DNA from: Nitrosopumilales archaeon
GTDB taxonomy: Archaea > Thermoproteota > Nitrososphaeria > Nitrososphaerales > Nitrosopumilaceae
DNA length: 40,357 nucleotides
Reading direction: 5' to 3'
Assembly: GCA_025350175.1 (NCBI GenBank)
Contig: JANXYF010000070.1
Span: 1 to 40,357, forward strand
Part shown: positions 32,853 to 39,963 of the stretch, piece by piece
How positions within the stretch are numbered: position 1 is the first letter of the stretch
Layout of the letters: every line of letters begins with the position of its first letter
Notes under the pieces: generated by a model
What the model saw: only the letters and a program-made list of their open reading frames with translations
Databases searched by the model: none
Told to the model about the DNA's origin: nothing
Translations under genes and position numbers: made by a program

Positions 32853-32951
32853 TTACTTTTTGTGAACGTGTTTGTGTCGTTCAAGGTGGTCTTTGTCTGT
32901 AAAAGTTGTATCACAGTCTTTACATTTGAATTCGGTCTTTGTACCCCACAT
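32853..32951 (-). CDS. 32-residue C2H2 zinc-finger mini-protein
   Basis: ATG 32951 to TAA 32855-32853. The chain is almost only one classical finger: FKCKDCDTTFTDKDHLERHK followed by HVH, that is C-x2-C-x12-H-x3-H with the standard Phe and Leu core positions. A TTTTAGATT element centred about 26 nt before the ATG supports a leaderless promoter. Small single-finger proteins like this are common in archaea. It may bind DNA or another protein. It converges with the JAMM gene, 2 bases apart. Confidence 0.6.
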   Translation of the reverse strand: MWGTKTEFKCKDCDTTFTDKDHLERHKHVHKK

Positions 32952-32984
32952 CGACAGGTATTGGGCAAACTAATCTAAAAGGCT

Positions 32985-33208
32985 TTAGCAAGACAATCTG
33001 AAAGTTATTTTTTTGCCATCAAGATTTATTGGAATTTTTATATCTTTTGATATAATTTTTCCAATAACATTTACAGGAGAATATGGTTTGATTTCACCTT
33101 TATTCCCAATAGGAGTTGGGCCAAAGAATAGGCGGATGGTTGCCCAGGAGGCCAATATGCAACGTCAAGCAAGATAACTAATGGTTTAGAGTTTTCTGCG
33201 GATACCAT
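32985..33208 (-). pseudogene. Remnant of an unknown gene broken by one frameshift
   Basis: From ATG 33208 the first frame reads MVSAENSKPLVILLDVAYWP and PGQPSAYS. The second frame continues FGPTPIGNKGEIKPYSPVNV and IGKIISKDIKIPINLDGKK to TAA 32987-32985. Both halves look like real protein. One added T in the TTT run at 33123-33125 (minus strand) joins them into 74 residues with AYSFGPTP at the junction. It may be a decayed gene or a base-calling error. No family recognised. Confidence 0.4.
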
Positions 33209-33273
33209 TATTGGAAATCATCTTTGAAGGATTTCAGTGATGTAGGTTTTGACTTTATGGCTGTTGGTTTTAA

Positions 33274-33323
33274 TTACCAATCATTACCAATAGTTACCAA
33301 TAGGTATATAACACCTTACCAAT
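33274..33323 (+). promoter_or_regulatory. Four TTACCAAT repeats around the phasin-like promoter
   Basis: TTACCAAT occurs at 33274, 33284, 33294 and 33316. The first three are spaced exactly 10 bases, so they lie on one face of the helix. A TATA box, GTATATAAC, spans 33304-33312, about 28 nt before ATG 33336. The third copy covers the BRE region and the fourth lies between TATA and the start. This is a strong candidate operator for a multimeric regulator. Confidence 0.7.
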
Positions 33324-33335
33324 CAAAGGAAATAC

Positions 33336-33773
33336 ATGAGTAAAACACCTGAACCAAAAGAGTTCAATACAGAATCAAAAGAAATCCACTCAGTCTACAA
33401 GCATAGCGCAGACAGATTTTTTGATGAGGTAGAAAAATCAATACCACAATTCCATCAATCAATCACAAGTCTTCAGCGTTCATACATTGCAGCATGGAAA
33501 AAGGCAGTAGAATCTACCATGTCCATGACTCAGGAATTTGCAACAAAATGCGGCATGAGCACAGGCGTCACATCTACTATGGCAAAAATAGTAAATGGTA
33601 CAACTGAAGAATTCATGAAGGCGCATGCATTGCAAAATAAAGCAATACTGACTGCAATTGATGCTACCCAGCAATCAATCAACACATTCAACGATAATGC
33701 AAAATTGTACACTGGATTAGACCAAGGCATAATGCAATATTGGATTCAAGCATGCACACCTACACGAAACTAG
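33336..33773 (+). CDS. Phasin-like protein
   Basis: 145 residues, almost all helical and amphipathic, without membrane segments. The pattern VEKSIPQFHQSITSLQRSYI, AAWKKAVESTMSMTQEFA and the Gln/Asn-rich later helices resemble phasins, which coat polyhydroxyalkanoate granules. Some Thaumarchaeota have PHA synthase genes (PhaC/PhaE), but none is in this window. It has its own promoter with four repeated motifs and a terminator hairpin, so it is a single-gene, probably strongly regulated unit. Other helical granule- or stress-linked proteins are possible. Confidence 0.6.
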   Translation: MSKTPEPKEFNTESKEIHSVYKHSADRFFDEVEKSIPQFHQSITSLQRSYIAAWKKAVESTMSMTQEFATKCGMSTGVTSTMAKIVNGTTEEFMKAHALQNKAILTAIDATQQSINTFNDNAKLYTGLDQGIMQYWIQACTPTRN

Positions 33774-33776
33774 TGT

Positions 33777-33799
33777 AAAGGAGCTTTATCCTTTTTTAT
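33777..33799 (+). terminator. Hairpin plus T-tract terminator after the phasin-like gene
   Basis: AAAGGA (33777-33782), a 6-base loop GCTTTA, and TCCTTT (33789-33794) form a 6-bp stem, followed by TTTATTTT. It starts 3 bases after the stop codon. This is a good candidate terminator. Confidence 0.6.
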
Positions 33800-34112
33800 T
33801 TTAAATAATCATACCTGGATTCTTTATTCAATTATGATCCTGATCATCCCTTCCATTAGAAATGGGCTGAAGTCTATATGATGTGAAAAACTTGTGGCCT
33901 TAGATCCATCATGGACAGGCCAAATCACTTGAAAAAGACAAGTGTGAAGTACGTCTAAACAAACAGGCGTACTCCGGTGTAATCAGCCTACATGAATCTC
34001 AGATGGAGATTTCTACCAACTGGATGCATTATTGGAATAAATCACATTAGACAACTCCAAACTAGTAACTTTTGAGAATAGAGTACTCCAAGTGAATTAA
34101 TAAAAAATAGAA
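33800..34112. other. Stretch with no supported gene
   Basis: Plus-strand frame 33904-34050 is open for 48 codons, bounded by stops on both sides. It reads like protein in part (AKSLEKDKCEVRLNKQAYSG), but has no start codon until an internal ATG near its end. It may be a gene fragment. I see no tRNA, no insertion-sequence ends and no clear promoter. Confidence 0.4.
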
Positions 34113-34238
34113 TTAATCGAGGTCCAATTTTGGAGTATCATCTTGTTCTTCGTTATTTGTTTCCTTTGTTACTTCCAGTTCTTCCTCTATGTCCTCTATT
34201 GGAGTTTGATTGGGTTCATTTATTTCGCTTGATTCCAT
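34113..34238 (-). CDS. 41-residue acidic mini-protein
   Basis: ATG 34238 to TAA 34115-34113. The sequence is very acidic and polar (PIEDIEEELEVTKETNNEEQ), with no hydrophobic segment, so it should be disordered in solution. In-frame codons run about 21 further upstream without a start codon. A weak TATA-like TTCTAAAG lies near -26. Acidic tails of this kind occur on chaperones and DNA mimics, but no function can be given. Confidence 0.35.
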   Translation of the reverse strand: MESSEINEPNQTPIEDIEEELEVTKETNNEEQDDTPKLDLD

Positions 34239-34546
34239 GTTTACATTTAGCTTTGTTAACTTTAGAATCTTGTTCCTATAGAAGCCAGTGTAGTATCGAT
34301 CTTATGTTGTCTTATGGTGAACTAGATTTTTACATTAGATACTAGTACCCAAGTAAAAAGTGGCATAGTTTGGCATAGTTTTCAAAAAACATGGCAGTAT
34401 TCAAGAAAAATTCTCAAATATGCCATTTATATCACATATACGAAAAATTCATGATTGTGTCTTCAGAGAAGTGTAATTTTGTTCCATCCCATGTCTGCAT
34501 TATCTAACTTTGAAACTCTAAATAGAACTATTTTCAAACAGGAATC
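34239..34546. repeat. Gap with a 10-bp tandem repeat (TGGCATAGTT x2)
   Basis: TGGCATAGTT occurs twice head to tail at 34361-34380. The rest is AT-rich and without a credible gene. Near the right end CTAAATAG at about 34517-34525 is the TATA-like element for the DUF2024 gene. The tandem repeat is 120-140 bases upstream of the acidic mini-protein's start and about 170 before the DUF2024 start. A role in regulation is possible. Confidence 0.4.
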
Positions 34547-34804
34547 ATGGAAATTCACGTATACGACACATATGTAGAAGCAAAGGACGGCCACACGATG
34601 CATTTTGACGTCATTACCAGTCAGAAGGATCATGCTAAAGCAATCCAGTATGCAAAGGAATGGCTAAAAACAGTCGGAGAGACGGATTCAAAGGTATCAA
34701 CTGAGGAATGCCAATTCTGCCACTCACAAGGTGCACCAGAACCCATTGCAAATGAGATACAAAAGAAAGGTTATTTCATCCAAAAGATGGAAGGCTGCCC
34801 GTAA
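34547..34804 (+). CDS. DUF2024 family protein
   Basis: 85 residues. The start MEIHVYDTYVEAKDGHTMHF and the later ECQFCHSQGAPEPIANEIQK and KGYFIQKMEGCP match the small DUF2024 family, whose function is not known. A CxxC-H pair (CQFCH) and a Cys near the end could bind metal. The ATG has a TATA-like box about 26 nt upstream, so it is a single-gene leaderless unit, followed by T-runs. Confidence 0.8.
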   Translation: MEIHVYDTYVEAKDGHTMHFDVITSQKDHAKAIQYAKEWLKTVGETDSKVSTEECQFCHSQGAPEPIANEIQKKGYFIQKMEGCP

Positions 34805-34873
34805 AGATATCTACTTATTTTTTAATCCAATCACTATTTTTAAAAACACTATTAGCGTATAGCATATCATACC

Positions 34874-35059
34874 ATGACAAAGAAGAGCCAGTACAGCAGA
34901 CTTTCAATTGAAGGAGATATTCAGACAAGATGGATATGTGGCTGTTTTGAGACAATAGATGGTTTTTTCAAATTTTGTGCACAGCACAAAGAGACAATGA
35001 AGCAGACCATAGAGGCCCAAATAGACAAGCTTGACATGACTACAGTAGTAGAAGAATAA
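34874..35059 (+). CDS. 61-residue hypothetical protein with Cys pair
   Basis: Soluble, with a middle segment WICGCFETIDGFFKFCAQHK that has three cysteines and a His, a possible metal site, then a helix (TMKQTIEAQIDKLDMTTVVE). The upstream DNA has AT-rich TATA-like stretches but none exactly at -26. The gene converges with the SprT-like gene. No family recognised. Confidence 0.55.
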   Translation: MTKKSQYSRLSIEGDIQTRWICGCFETIDGFFKFCAQHKETMKQTIEAQIDKLDMTTVVEE

Positions 35060-35068
35060 TTTTTCAAG

Positions 35069-35431
35069 TCATTTTCTTTTTGTATACGGCTTGAATGTAA
35101 TACCTGCAAGTCCACGTCTAACCATTTTGTTAAATCTCTTCCCATGACTAAGATATGGAAATCTCATGTGGATTAGTTCGTGAACTATTGTATTTTCAAG
35201 CACCTTTTCATCAGGAATTTTTCTTACGTTGACAAAGACAACATTATCCATGATATAAGATACTCCGAGATACTTGTAAGCTGATGTCCTTCTGCCCTCA
35301 GTTACACTCTTTGGCATTTCCAGCACCTCCTTTGTTGTCAGCAGAATCTTTGGCTCTACGATACTAAATCTTGCACAGTATATTCCTACTTTTTCTAGTA
35401 TCTTAAAACGAAGATCAGAGTCTAGCTTCAC
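35069..35431 (-). CDS. SprT-like zinc metalloprotease domain protein
   Basis: 120 residues. The motif HELIH (84-88, in NTIVHELIHMRFP) with a third His in LSHGKRFNKMVRRG (about 96) fits the SprT/YgjP-type peptidases. The region before it (SYIMDNVVFVNVRKIPDEKV) is the usual strand pair. Some relatives cut DNA-protein crosslinks. There is no C-terminal zinc ribbon. The start is GTG 35431. Confidence 0.8.
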   Translation of the reverse strand: MKLDSDLRFKILEKVGIYCARFSIVEPKILLTTKEVLEMPKSVTEGRRTSAYKYLGVSYIMDNVVFVNVRKIPDEKVLENTIVHELIHMRFPYLSHGKRFNKMVRRGLAGITFKPYTKRK

Positions 35432-35587
35432 AGAACAAGATACAGTGAAAACCCAAGTTAATGCATATTGTCAAAATGTATGTCAGCAATTGTGTAATTT
35501 TTTATTTTTACCATTAAAGTGGTAAGTAGGGTCAGAAATCCATTAGTTTAATCACAAATCATACAGCCACCGTCTCCTCATTCCCCA

Positions 35588-36082
35588 CTAACTCATAGAA
35601 CTCATTATGGATCTAGCTCTATTTCTTACCTCCTCTGTTACATTCACTATGACCAACCCTTCATTTGGCTGACCATACAAAATTACAGAGTTGCTTGGCG
35701 CATGTACTGCAACTGGAAGTACAAGCAAGTCCTCCTCTCCAGATACAATAATTCTTACTGGAGGTGCCATACCAAATGCTTTTTTAATTAAAGATATACT
35801 TTCTGGGGTTATTTCCGCAGCAGGATTTGTACAGGTAAGAATCGTCTCTGCTTTCCCCTCTGGTAAATTCCGCTTGCTCCTTTTTTCTACAGAATCCACA
35901 ATCTGCAATGAGGGATTAAAGCCAAACTTTATCATTTTTTCTGTAGTGGCATCACCTACAGTAATTATAAAAGATCCTAATGGAATGTTTTTTGAAATAT
36001 TTATTCTAGTGGCATCAGAGTCTAGCAGTAAAATGCCAAGTGGTTTTTTTAATTGGTCACGTAAATTTTCAGGCAGACGCAC
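35588..36082 (-). CDS. GTP-dependent dephospho-CoA kinase (DUF359)
   Basis: 164 residues of the archaeal DUF359 family, shown in Thermococcus to finish CoA synthesis with GTP. Blocks seen are LPENLRDQLKKPLGILL at the start, GSFIITVGDATTEKMIKFGF, ILTCTNPAAEIT, RIIVSGEEDLLVLPVAVHAP and YGQPNEGLVIV near the end. It starts at GTG 36082. It is 25 bases after the Mrp-family gene on the same strand, so co-transcription is likely. Confidence 0.9.
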   Translation of the reverse strand: MRLPENLRDQLKKPLGILLLDSDATRINISKNIPLGSFIITVGDATTEKMIKFGFNPSLQIVDSVEKRSKRNLPEGKAETILTCTNPAAEITPESISLIKKAFGMAPPVRIIVSGEEDLLVLPVAVHAPSNSVILYGQPNEGLVIVNVTEEVRNRARSIMSSMS

Positions 36083-36107
36083 AACTTTCTTTTGTTTTCA
36101 ACTATTT

Positions 36108-37190
36108 TTATGTAGCTGCTTCTGCCTTTAGTTCTTCACTTAGCTGAGATGCAAGTACACTGCACTTGGCAGCCACATTCTTTGCCACAATCATAAAAGA
36201 TTGAGACATGGTAGAGTTGGGGTCAGTTACAAGTACAGGTTTTCCACTGTCAGAGCCCTCCATTATACCAGGATTTAGTGGAATCTCTCCCAAGAATGCA
36301 AGATTATGCGTTTCACTCATTCTTTTTGCCCCCTCTTTTCCAAAGATGTAATGCTTTTCAGTACATTTTGGACATATGAAATAACTCATGTTTTCTATCA
36401 CACCCATGATTGGTATGTTTAATTTTTGGAACATGCCAAATGCCTTGACTGCAATATTGCTTGCAACTTCTTGTGGAGTTGTAACAACAACTATTCCAGT
36501 GATAGGTATAGTCTGTGCAAGTGTCAGTGGAATATCCCCAGTTCCTGGCGGTAAATCCACTATAAGATAATCAAGATCAGTCCAGTTGGTATCAACTAGA
36601 AATTGTTTTAAGATTCCAGAAATAATAGGACCGCGATATATTGCAGCCTGATGTGCCTGCTCTGCAAAAAAGCCAAATGATACAACTTTGATTCCATGTG
36701 ATTCGGCCGGTTGTAATTTATTATTGTCAACGTCCATAGAAGCCTTACCCATTCCAAGCATTAGCGGCACACTAGGTCCATAGATATCAGCGTCAAGTAA
36801 TCCAACCTTTGCACCAGTCTGTGCCAATGCAAGTGCCAAGTTAACAGATACGGTGGTTTTTCCTACTCCACCTTTACCACTTGCAACACCGATGATATTT
36901 TTTACAGTGGGTAACATTTGATCTACACTAAGAGATCTTCCCTCCATGACTTTGGCAGTAACTTTGAGATCAAGTTTTGAAACTTCTTTTATTGTAGCAA
37001 TTGCATTTCGTACATCTTGTTCTATTTCATCATTGAATGGACAAGCAGGAGTAGTAAGTTCAAGTGTAAATTTCAGATCATTTCCGTTTATCTCAATGTC
37101 TTTTATCATACCCATTGAGACTATACTCTTTTTGAGATCTGGGTCAATTACTGTACTAAGAGTAGTAAGAACTTGATCGACAGAGACCAT
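36108..37190 (-). CDS. Mrp/NBP35-family iron-sulfur carrier ATPase
   Basis: 360 residues. A DUF59 (MIP18-like) domain covers about 1-85 (STVIDPDLKKSIVSMGMIKD). A ParA-type ATPase follows: deviant Walker A GVASGKGGVGKTT (about 101-113), GLLDADIYGPS, and a Cys pair in YFICPKCTEKH that can bind a bridging Fe-S cluster. It delivers Fe-S clusters to target proteins, for example the [4Fe-4S] enzyme NadA coded nearby. ATG 37190 is 26 nt after TTTAAATA on the minus strand, which rejects the in-frame ATG at 37205. Confidence 0.93.
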   Translation of the reverse strand: MVSVDQVLTTLSTVIDPDLKKSIVSMGMIKDIEINGNDLKFTLELTTPACPFNDEIEQDVRNAIATIKEVSKLDLKVTAKVMEGRSLSVDQMLPTVKNIIGVASGKGGVGKTTVSVNLALALAQTGAKVGLLDADIYGPSVPLMLGMGKASMDVDNNKLQPAESHGIKVVSFGFFAEQAHQAAIYRGPIISGILKQFLVDTNWTDLDYLIVDLPPGTGDIPLTLAQTIPITGIVVVTTPQEVASNIAVKAFGMFQKLNIPIMGVIENMSYFICPKCTEKHYIFGKEGAKRMSETHNLAFLGEIPLNPGIMEGSDSGKPVLVTDPNSTMSQSFMIVAKNVAAKCSVLASQLSEELKAEAAT

Positions 37191-37278
37191 AAAGTAAAAA
37201 ATCATGAATGCGATATTTAAACATAGGCAAAAATCATATCCAAAGATTCATAAATTCACATTTTATGTAATTTTTTGA

Positions 37279-37917
37279 TTGTTTTCTATATCAACACTTA
37301 CTGATGTAGTTAGGATACCGCCTAAACTATTTGGAGAATCGCTAAAAAAAGCAGCTATTACAATTTTAAGAGAAAAATATGAGAGTATGATAAATCCGGA
37401 ACTTGGCTATGTTATCATGATACTTGAAACCAAGGTAGAAAAAATGGGCAAGGTAATTGCCGGAGACGGAGGAACATATCACAGAGTAGAATTTACAGCA
37501 TTAACATTTTCACCAAAACTCCAAGAAATTGTCCGCGGAGAAATTGTTGAGATTACAGACTTTGGAGCATTTGTCAGAATTGGTGCAACAGATGCATTGT
37601 TACACTTGTCACAAATTATGGATGACTATCTCAAAAGTGATGTCAAGTCTGGCATGATCCTTGCAAACCAAAGTGGAAGAACAATGAAGATTGGAACTAC
37701 ACTCCGTGCAAGAATTACTGCAGTGTCAATTGGTAAGACAGCAGCTATGAAAGTTGGAATTACATGTAGACAGCCATTCTTGGGTGCAGATGAATGGATT
37801 GAAGAGGAAATAAAGAAAGCAAAAGCACCAGCAGCTGTTGCAAAGACACCGTCTTCTACAAAGACACCAGCAGCCCCAGCTACAGACAAGGCCAAAAAGA
37901 CAGCGGAGAAAAAGTGA
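37279..37917 (+). CDS. rpo7: RNA polymerase subunit Rpo7 (E')
   Basis: 212 residues. Rpo7 with Rpo4 makes the stalk of RNA polymerase. The N-terminal domain starts at TDVVRIPPKLFGESLKKAAI, and the S1 domain begins at EIVRGEIVEITDFGAFVRIG (about residue 90). The last 30 residues are an Ala/Lys/Pro/Thr-rich tail (KAPAAVAKTPSSTKTPAAPA). The start is TTG 37279; CATAAATT centred about 27 nt upstream supports it as a leaderless start. It leads a run of three genes that all start with TTG. Confidence 0.95.
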   Translation: MFSISTLTDVVRIPPKLFGESLKKAAITILREKYESMINPELGYVIMILETKVEKMGKVIAGDGGTYHRVEFTALTFSPKLQEIVRGEIVEITDFGAFVRIGATDALLHLSQIMDDYLKSDVKSGMILANQSGRTMKIGTTLRARITAVSIGKTAAMKVGITCRQPFLGADEWIEEEIKKAKAPAAVAKTPSSTKTPAAPATDKAKKTAEKK

Positions 37918-37923
37918 TAAGAA

Positions 37924-38112
37924 TTGGTTAGAGAGTTGGCATGTCGCAAATGTAAATTTGTAACAGTAGGTAAAGTTTGTCCAATATGCAAATCATCTGA
38001 TTTGAGTCCTGACTGGAGCAGTTCAGTCCTTGTTGTAGACCCAACAAATTCTGTTGTTGCCAAATCTTTAGGAATTAAAGAAAAAGGCAAGTATGCACTA
38101 AAGGTAACCTAG
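37924..38112 (+). CDS. spt4: Spt4-like transcription elongation factor (RpoE'')
   Basis: 62 residues from TTG 37924. Two CxxC pairs, ACRKCKFV and CPICKSSDLSPDW, make the zinc ribbon; the Cys pair is followed by VVDPTNSVVAKSLGI, as in archaeal Spt4, which works with Spt5 on RNA polymerase. It lies 6 bases after rpo7 and 1 base before nadC, so all three are probably one transcript. Confidence 0.92.
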   Translation: MVRELACRKCKFVTVGKVCPICKSSDLSPDWSSSVLVVDPTNSVVAKSLGIKEKGKYALKVT

Positions 38113-38113
38113 G

Positions 38114-38941
38114 TTGCAAAAAAGTGCAAAAAAATATCTAGAAAGTTTTCTTGCCGAGGATATTAAAAGTGGAGATATTACTAGTAAATTACTTCCAAGA
38201 AAGAAAATTATTGCAAACATAATATCTCGTGAGAATGGAATAGTGGCAGGCGTCCAATATGCAAAAGAGATCTTCCAATCAAGAAATTGCAAAGTTACAG
38301 TACATAGAAAAGATGGCCAGTCGGTTGTACCAAACCAAAAGATAATCACAATCTCTGGCGATGTATATCCAGTACTCTCGTGTGAGAGAACTGCACTAAA
38401 TCTAATGTCAAGGATGAGTGGAATTGCCACCCAAGTTAACGCATATGCAAAAAAGATTCGTGCCGCAAACCCCAAAGTTGGACTCTACTCAACAAGAAAG
38501 ACTGCTCCAGGTCTTAGAATATTTGACAAGGACGCCGTAGTGATTGGAGGAGGTCACAGACATAGAATGTCCCTTGATCAGATGGTCATGATAAAGGACA
38601 ATCACATTGCAGCATCAGACTCGCTTTTAGATTTGATAAGGCGTGCAAAACAAAAACACAAGAAAATCGAGGTCGAAGTAGAAAGCTTGCATCATGCAGT
38701 GATGGCAGCAAGAGAAGGTGTGGACATAATCATGCTTGACAACATGACACCTGCACAGATTAAAAACATAATAAAAAAATTAAAGCAACTCAACTTACGA
38801 AATAAGGTAAGGATTGAAGCATCTGGTGGAATAAACCATTCAAATGTAATACAATATGCAAGATCAGGGGCAGACATGATATCTATTGGGAGACTGACAA
38901 GTTCAGTCGCAGGCCTTGATCTGAGTCTTGAAGTTAATTGA
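38114..38941 (+). CDS. nadC: Nicotinate-nucleotide diphosphorylase (quinolinate phosphoribosyltransferase)
   Basis: 275 residues. NadC turns quinolinate into nicotinate mononucleotide. Clear blocks are AEDIKSGDITSKLLP, NLMSRMSGIATQVNAYAKKI, STRKTAPGLRIFDKDAVVIG, the GGGHRHRMSLDQMVMIKDNH active-site segment, and IIMLDNMTPAQIKN with IEASGGI. It starts at TTG 38114, just after the Spt4 stop. It ends overlapping nadA by 8 bases tail to tail on the other strand. Confidence 0.95.
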   Translation: MQKSAKKYLESFLAEDIKSGDITSKLLPRKKIIANIISRENGIVAGVQYAKEIFQSRNCKVTVHRKDGQSVVPNQKIITISGDVYPVLSCERTALNLMSRMSGIATQVNAYAKKIRAANPKVGLYSTRKTAPGLRIFDKDAVVIGGGHRHRMSLDQMVMIKDNHIAASDSLLDLIRRAKQKHKKIEVEVESLHHAVMAAREGVDIIMLDNMTPAQIKNIIKKLKQLNLRNKVRIEASGGINHSNVIQYARSGADMISIGRLTSSVAGLDLSLEVN

Positions 38942-39890
38942 TTGCAAGCATGCGCTCAATTGCAACCTGGGCTTTGGTTGCAATATTCTTCGGAACCTTT
39001 ACCTGATACTTTTCTTCTTTTAATGACGCATGCACCTTATCGAGTGTTATCATCTTCATGTACTTGCATACAGCATTTTCAGACATTGGAATGAATTCCT
39101 TATCAGGATTGAGTTTTTTCATTCGGTACAATATACCAGTCTCTGTAGCCACAACAAATTGTTTTGATGTCGAGTTTTTTGCATGGTTCATCATTCCTTC
39201 TGTAGACAATACCTGGACTTGTCTTGAACCATAGTCCCCTGATGCAATATCGTACATTACTGCAGATGTACAACTACATTCTGGATGAACTAAAAATTCT
39301 GCATTTGCATATTCGTTGAGTTTTTGTTGAACATCCTGTGATCTTATTCCAGCATGAACATGGCATTCTCCTGCCCAGATGAACATGTTATTTCTGTTTG
39401 TCATCTTGGCAACATAAGAGCCCAAGAACATGTCAGGTAAGAACAAGACCTCCTTGTCTTCAGGAATTGATTTTACAACATTTACAGCATTGGACGAAGT
39501 GCAACAATAATCAAGTTCTGCCTTTACTTCTGCAGATGTATTTACATAGCCTACTGTAATTGCTCCTGGATGTTCTGATTTCCATTTTCTCAACTCTTCC
39601 GCGTTTATTGTCTCAGCCAAAGAGCATCCTGCCCCAAGGTCTGGAATCAAGACCTTTTTGTCAGGACAAGTTATTGCCGCAGTCTCTGCCATGAAATGAA
39701 CTCCGCAAAATAGAATTGTTTTGTAGTCAGTGTTTGCAGCTTGTCTTGAGAGACCTAACGAGTCTCCCACGTAATCCGCTATGTCCTGTACTTCAGGTAA
39801 TTGATAATTATGAGCAAGAATGAGAACATCCTTTTCTTTTTTGAGTTTCAGTATCTCAGATTTGATATCCATTGCAGAATAGGGTAGCAT
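38934..39890 (-). CDS. nadA: Quinolinate synthase
   Basis: 318 residues. NadA condenses iminoaspartate and glycerone phosphate to quinolinate, using a [4Fe-4S] cluster. The three cluster cysteines are about C89 (DLGAGCSLAET), C176 (WAGECHVHAGI) and C275 (SENAVCKYMKM). The LILAHNYQLPEVQDIADYVG start block and MNHAKNSTSKQFVVATETG are typical. ATG 39872 is an alternative start. It lies 73 bases after nadX on the same strand and converges with nadC. Confidence 0.95.
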   Translation of the reverse strand: MLPYSAMDIKSEILKLKKEKDVLILAHNYQLPEVQDIADYVGDSLGLSRQAANTDYKTILFCGVHFMAETAAITCPDKKVLIPDLGAGCSLAETINAEELRKWKSEHPGAITVGYVNTSAEVKAELDYCCTSSNAVNVVKSIPEDKEVLFLPDMFLGSYVAKMTNRNNMFIWAGECHVHAGIRSQDVQQKLNEYANAEFLVHPECSCTSAVMYDIASGDYGSRQVQVLSTEGMMNHAKNSTSKQFVVATETGILYRMKKLNPDKEFIPMSENAVCKYMKMITLDKVHASLKEEKYQVKVPKNIATKAQVAIERMLAIN

Positions 39891-39963
39891 TGATTCGTCT
39901 TTAAAGGGTCATGATATTGACAAATTTATTGCCATGCGGAACAATCGTGGCAAAATTTACCAT

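Noticed and set aside
33274..33323. Short CRISPR-like repeat array
   Set aside because: Repeats are only 8 bases, spacers 2-14 bases, and they surround a TATA box; no cas genes are present.
33904..34050. 48-codon plus-strand open frame as a gene
   Set aside because: No start codon near its beginning, no promoter and no recognised family; recorded only as a possible fragment.
34130..34345. Plus-strand Leu-rich frame of 71 residues
   Set aside because: It is antisense to the acidic mini-protein frame; its Leu/Pro/Ser content mirrors Glu/Gly/Arg codons and it has no promoter.
35432..35587. tRNA or small RNA gene in the gap before the SprT-like gene
   Set aside because: No T-loop GTTC sequence paired with a possible acceptor stem or anticodon arm was found.
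35691..36131. Plus-strand frame of 146 residues
   Set aside because: Antisense to the dephospho-CoA kinase gene, which shows family motifs.
37626..38090. Minus-strand frame of 154 residues
   Set aside because: Antisense to rpo7 and spt4, both clearly recognised; Ala/Phe-rich content mirrors the Lys/Ala tail.
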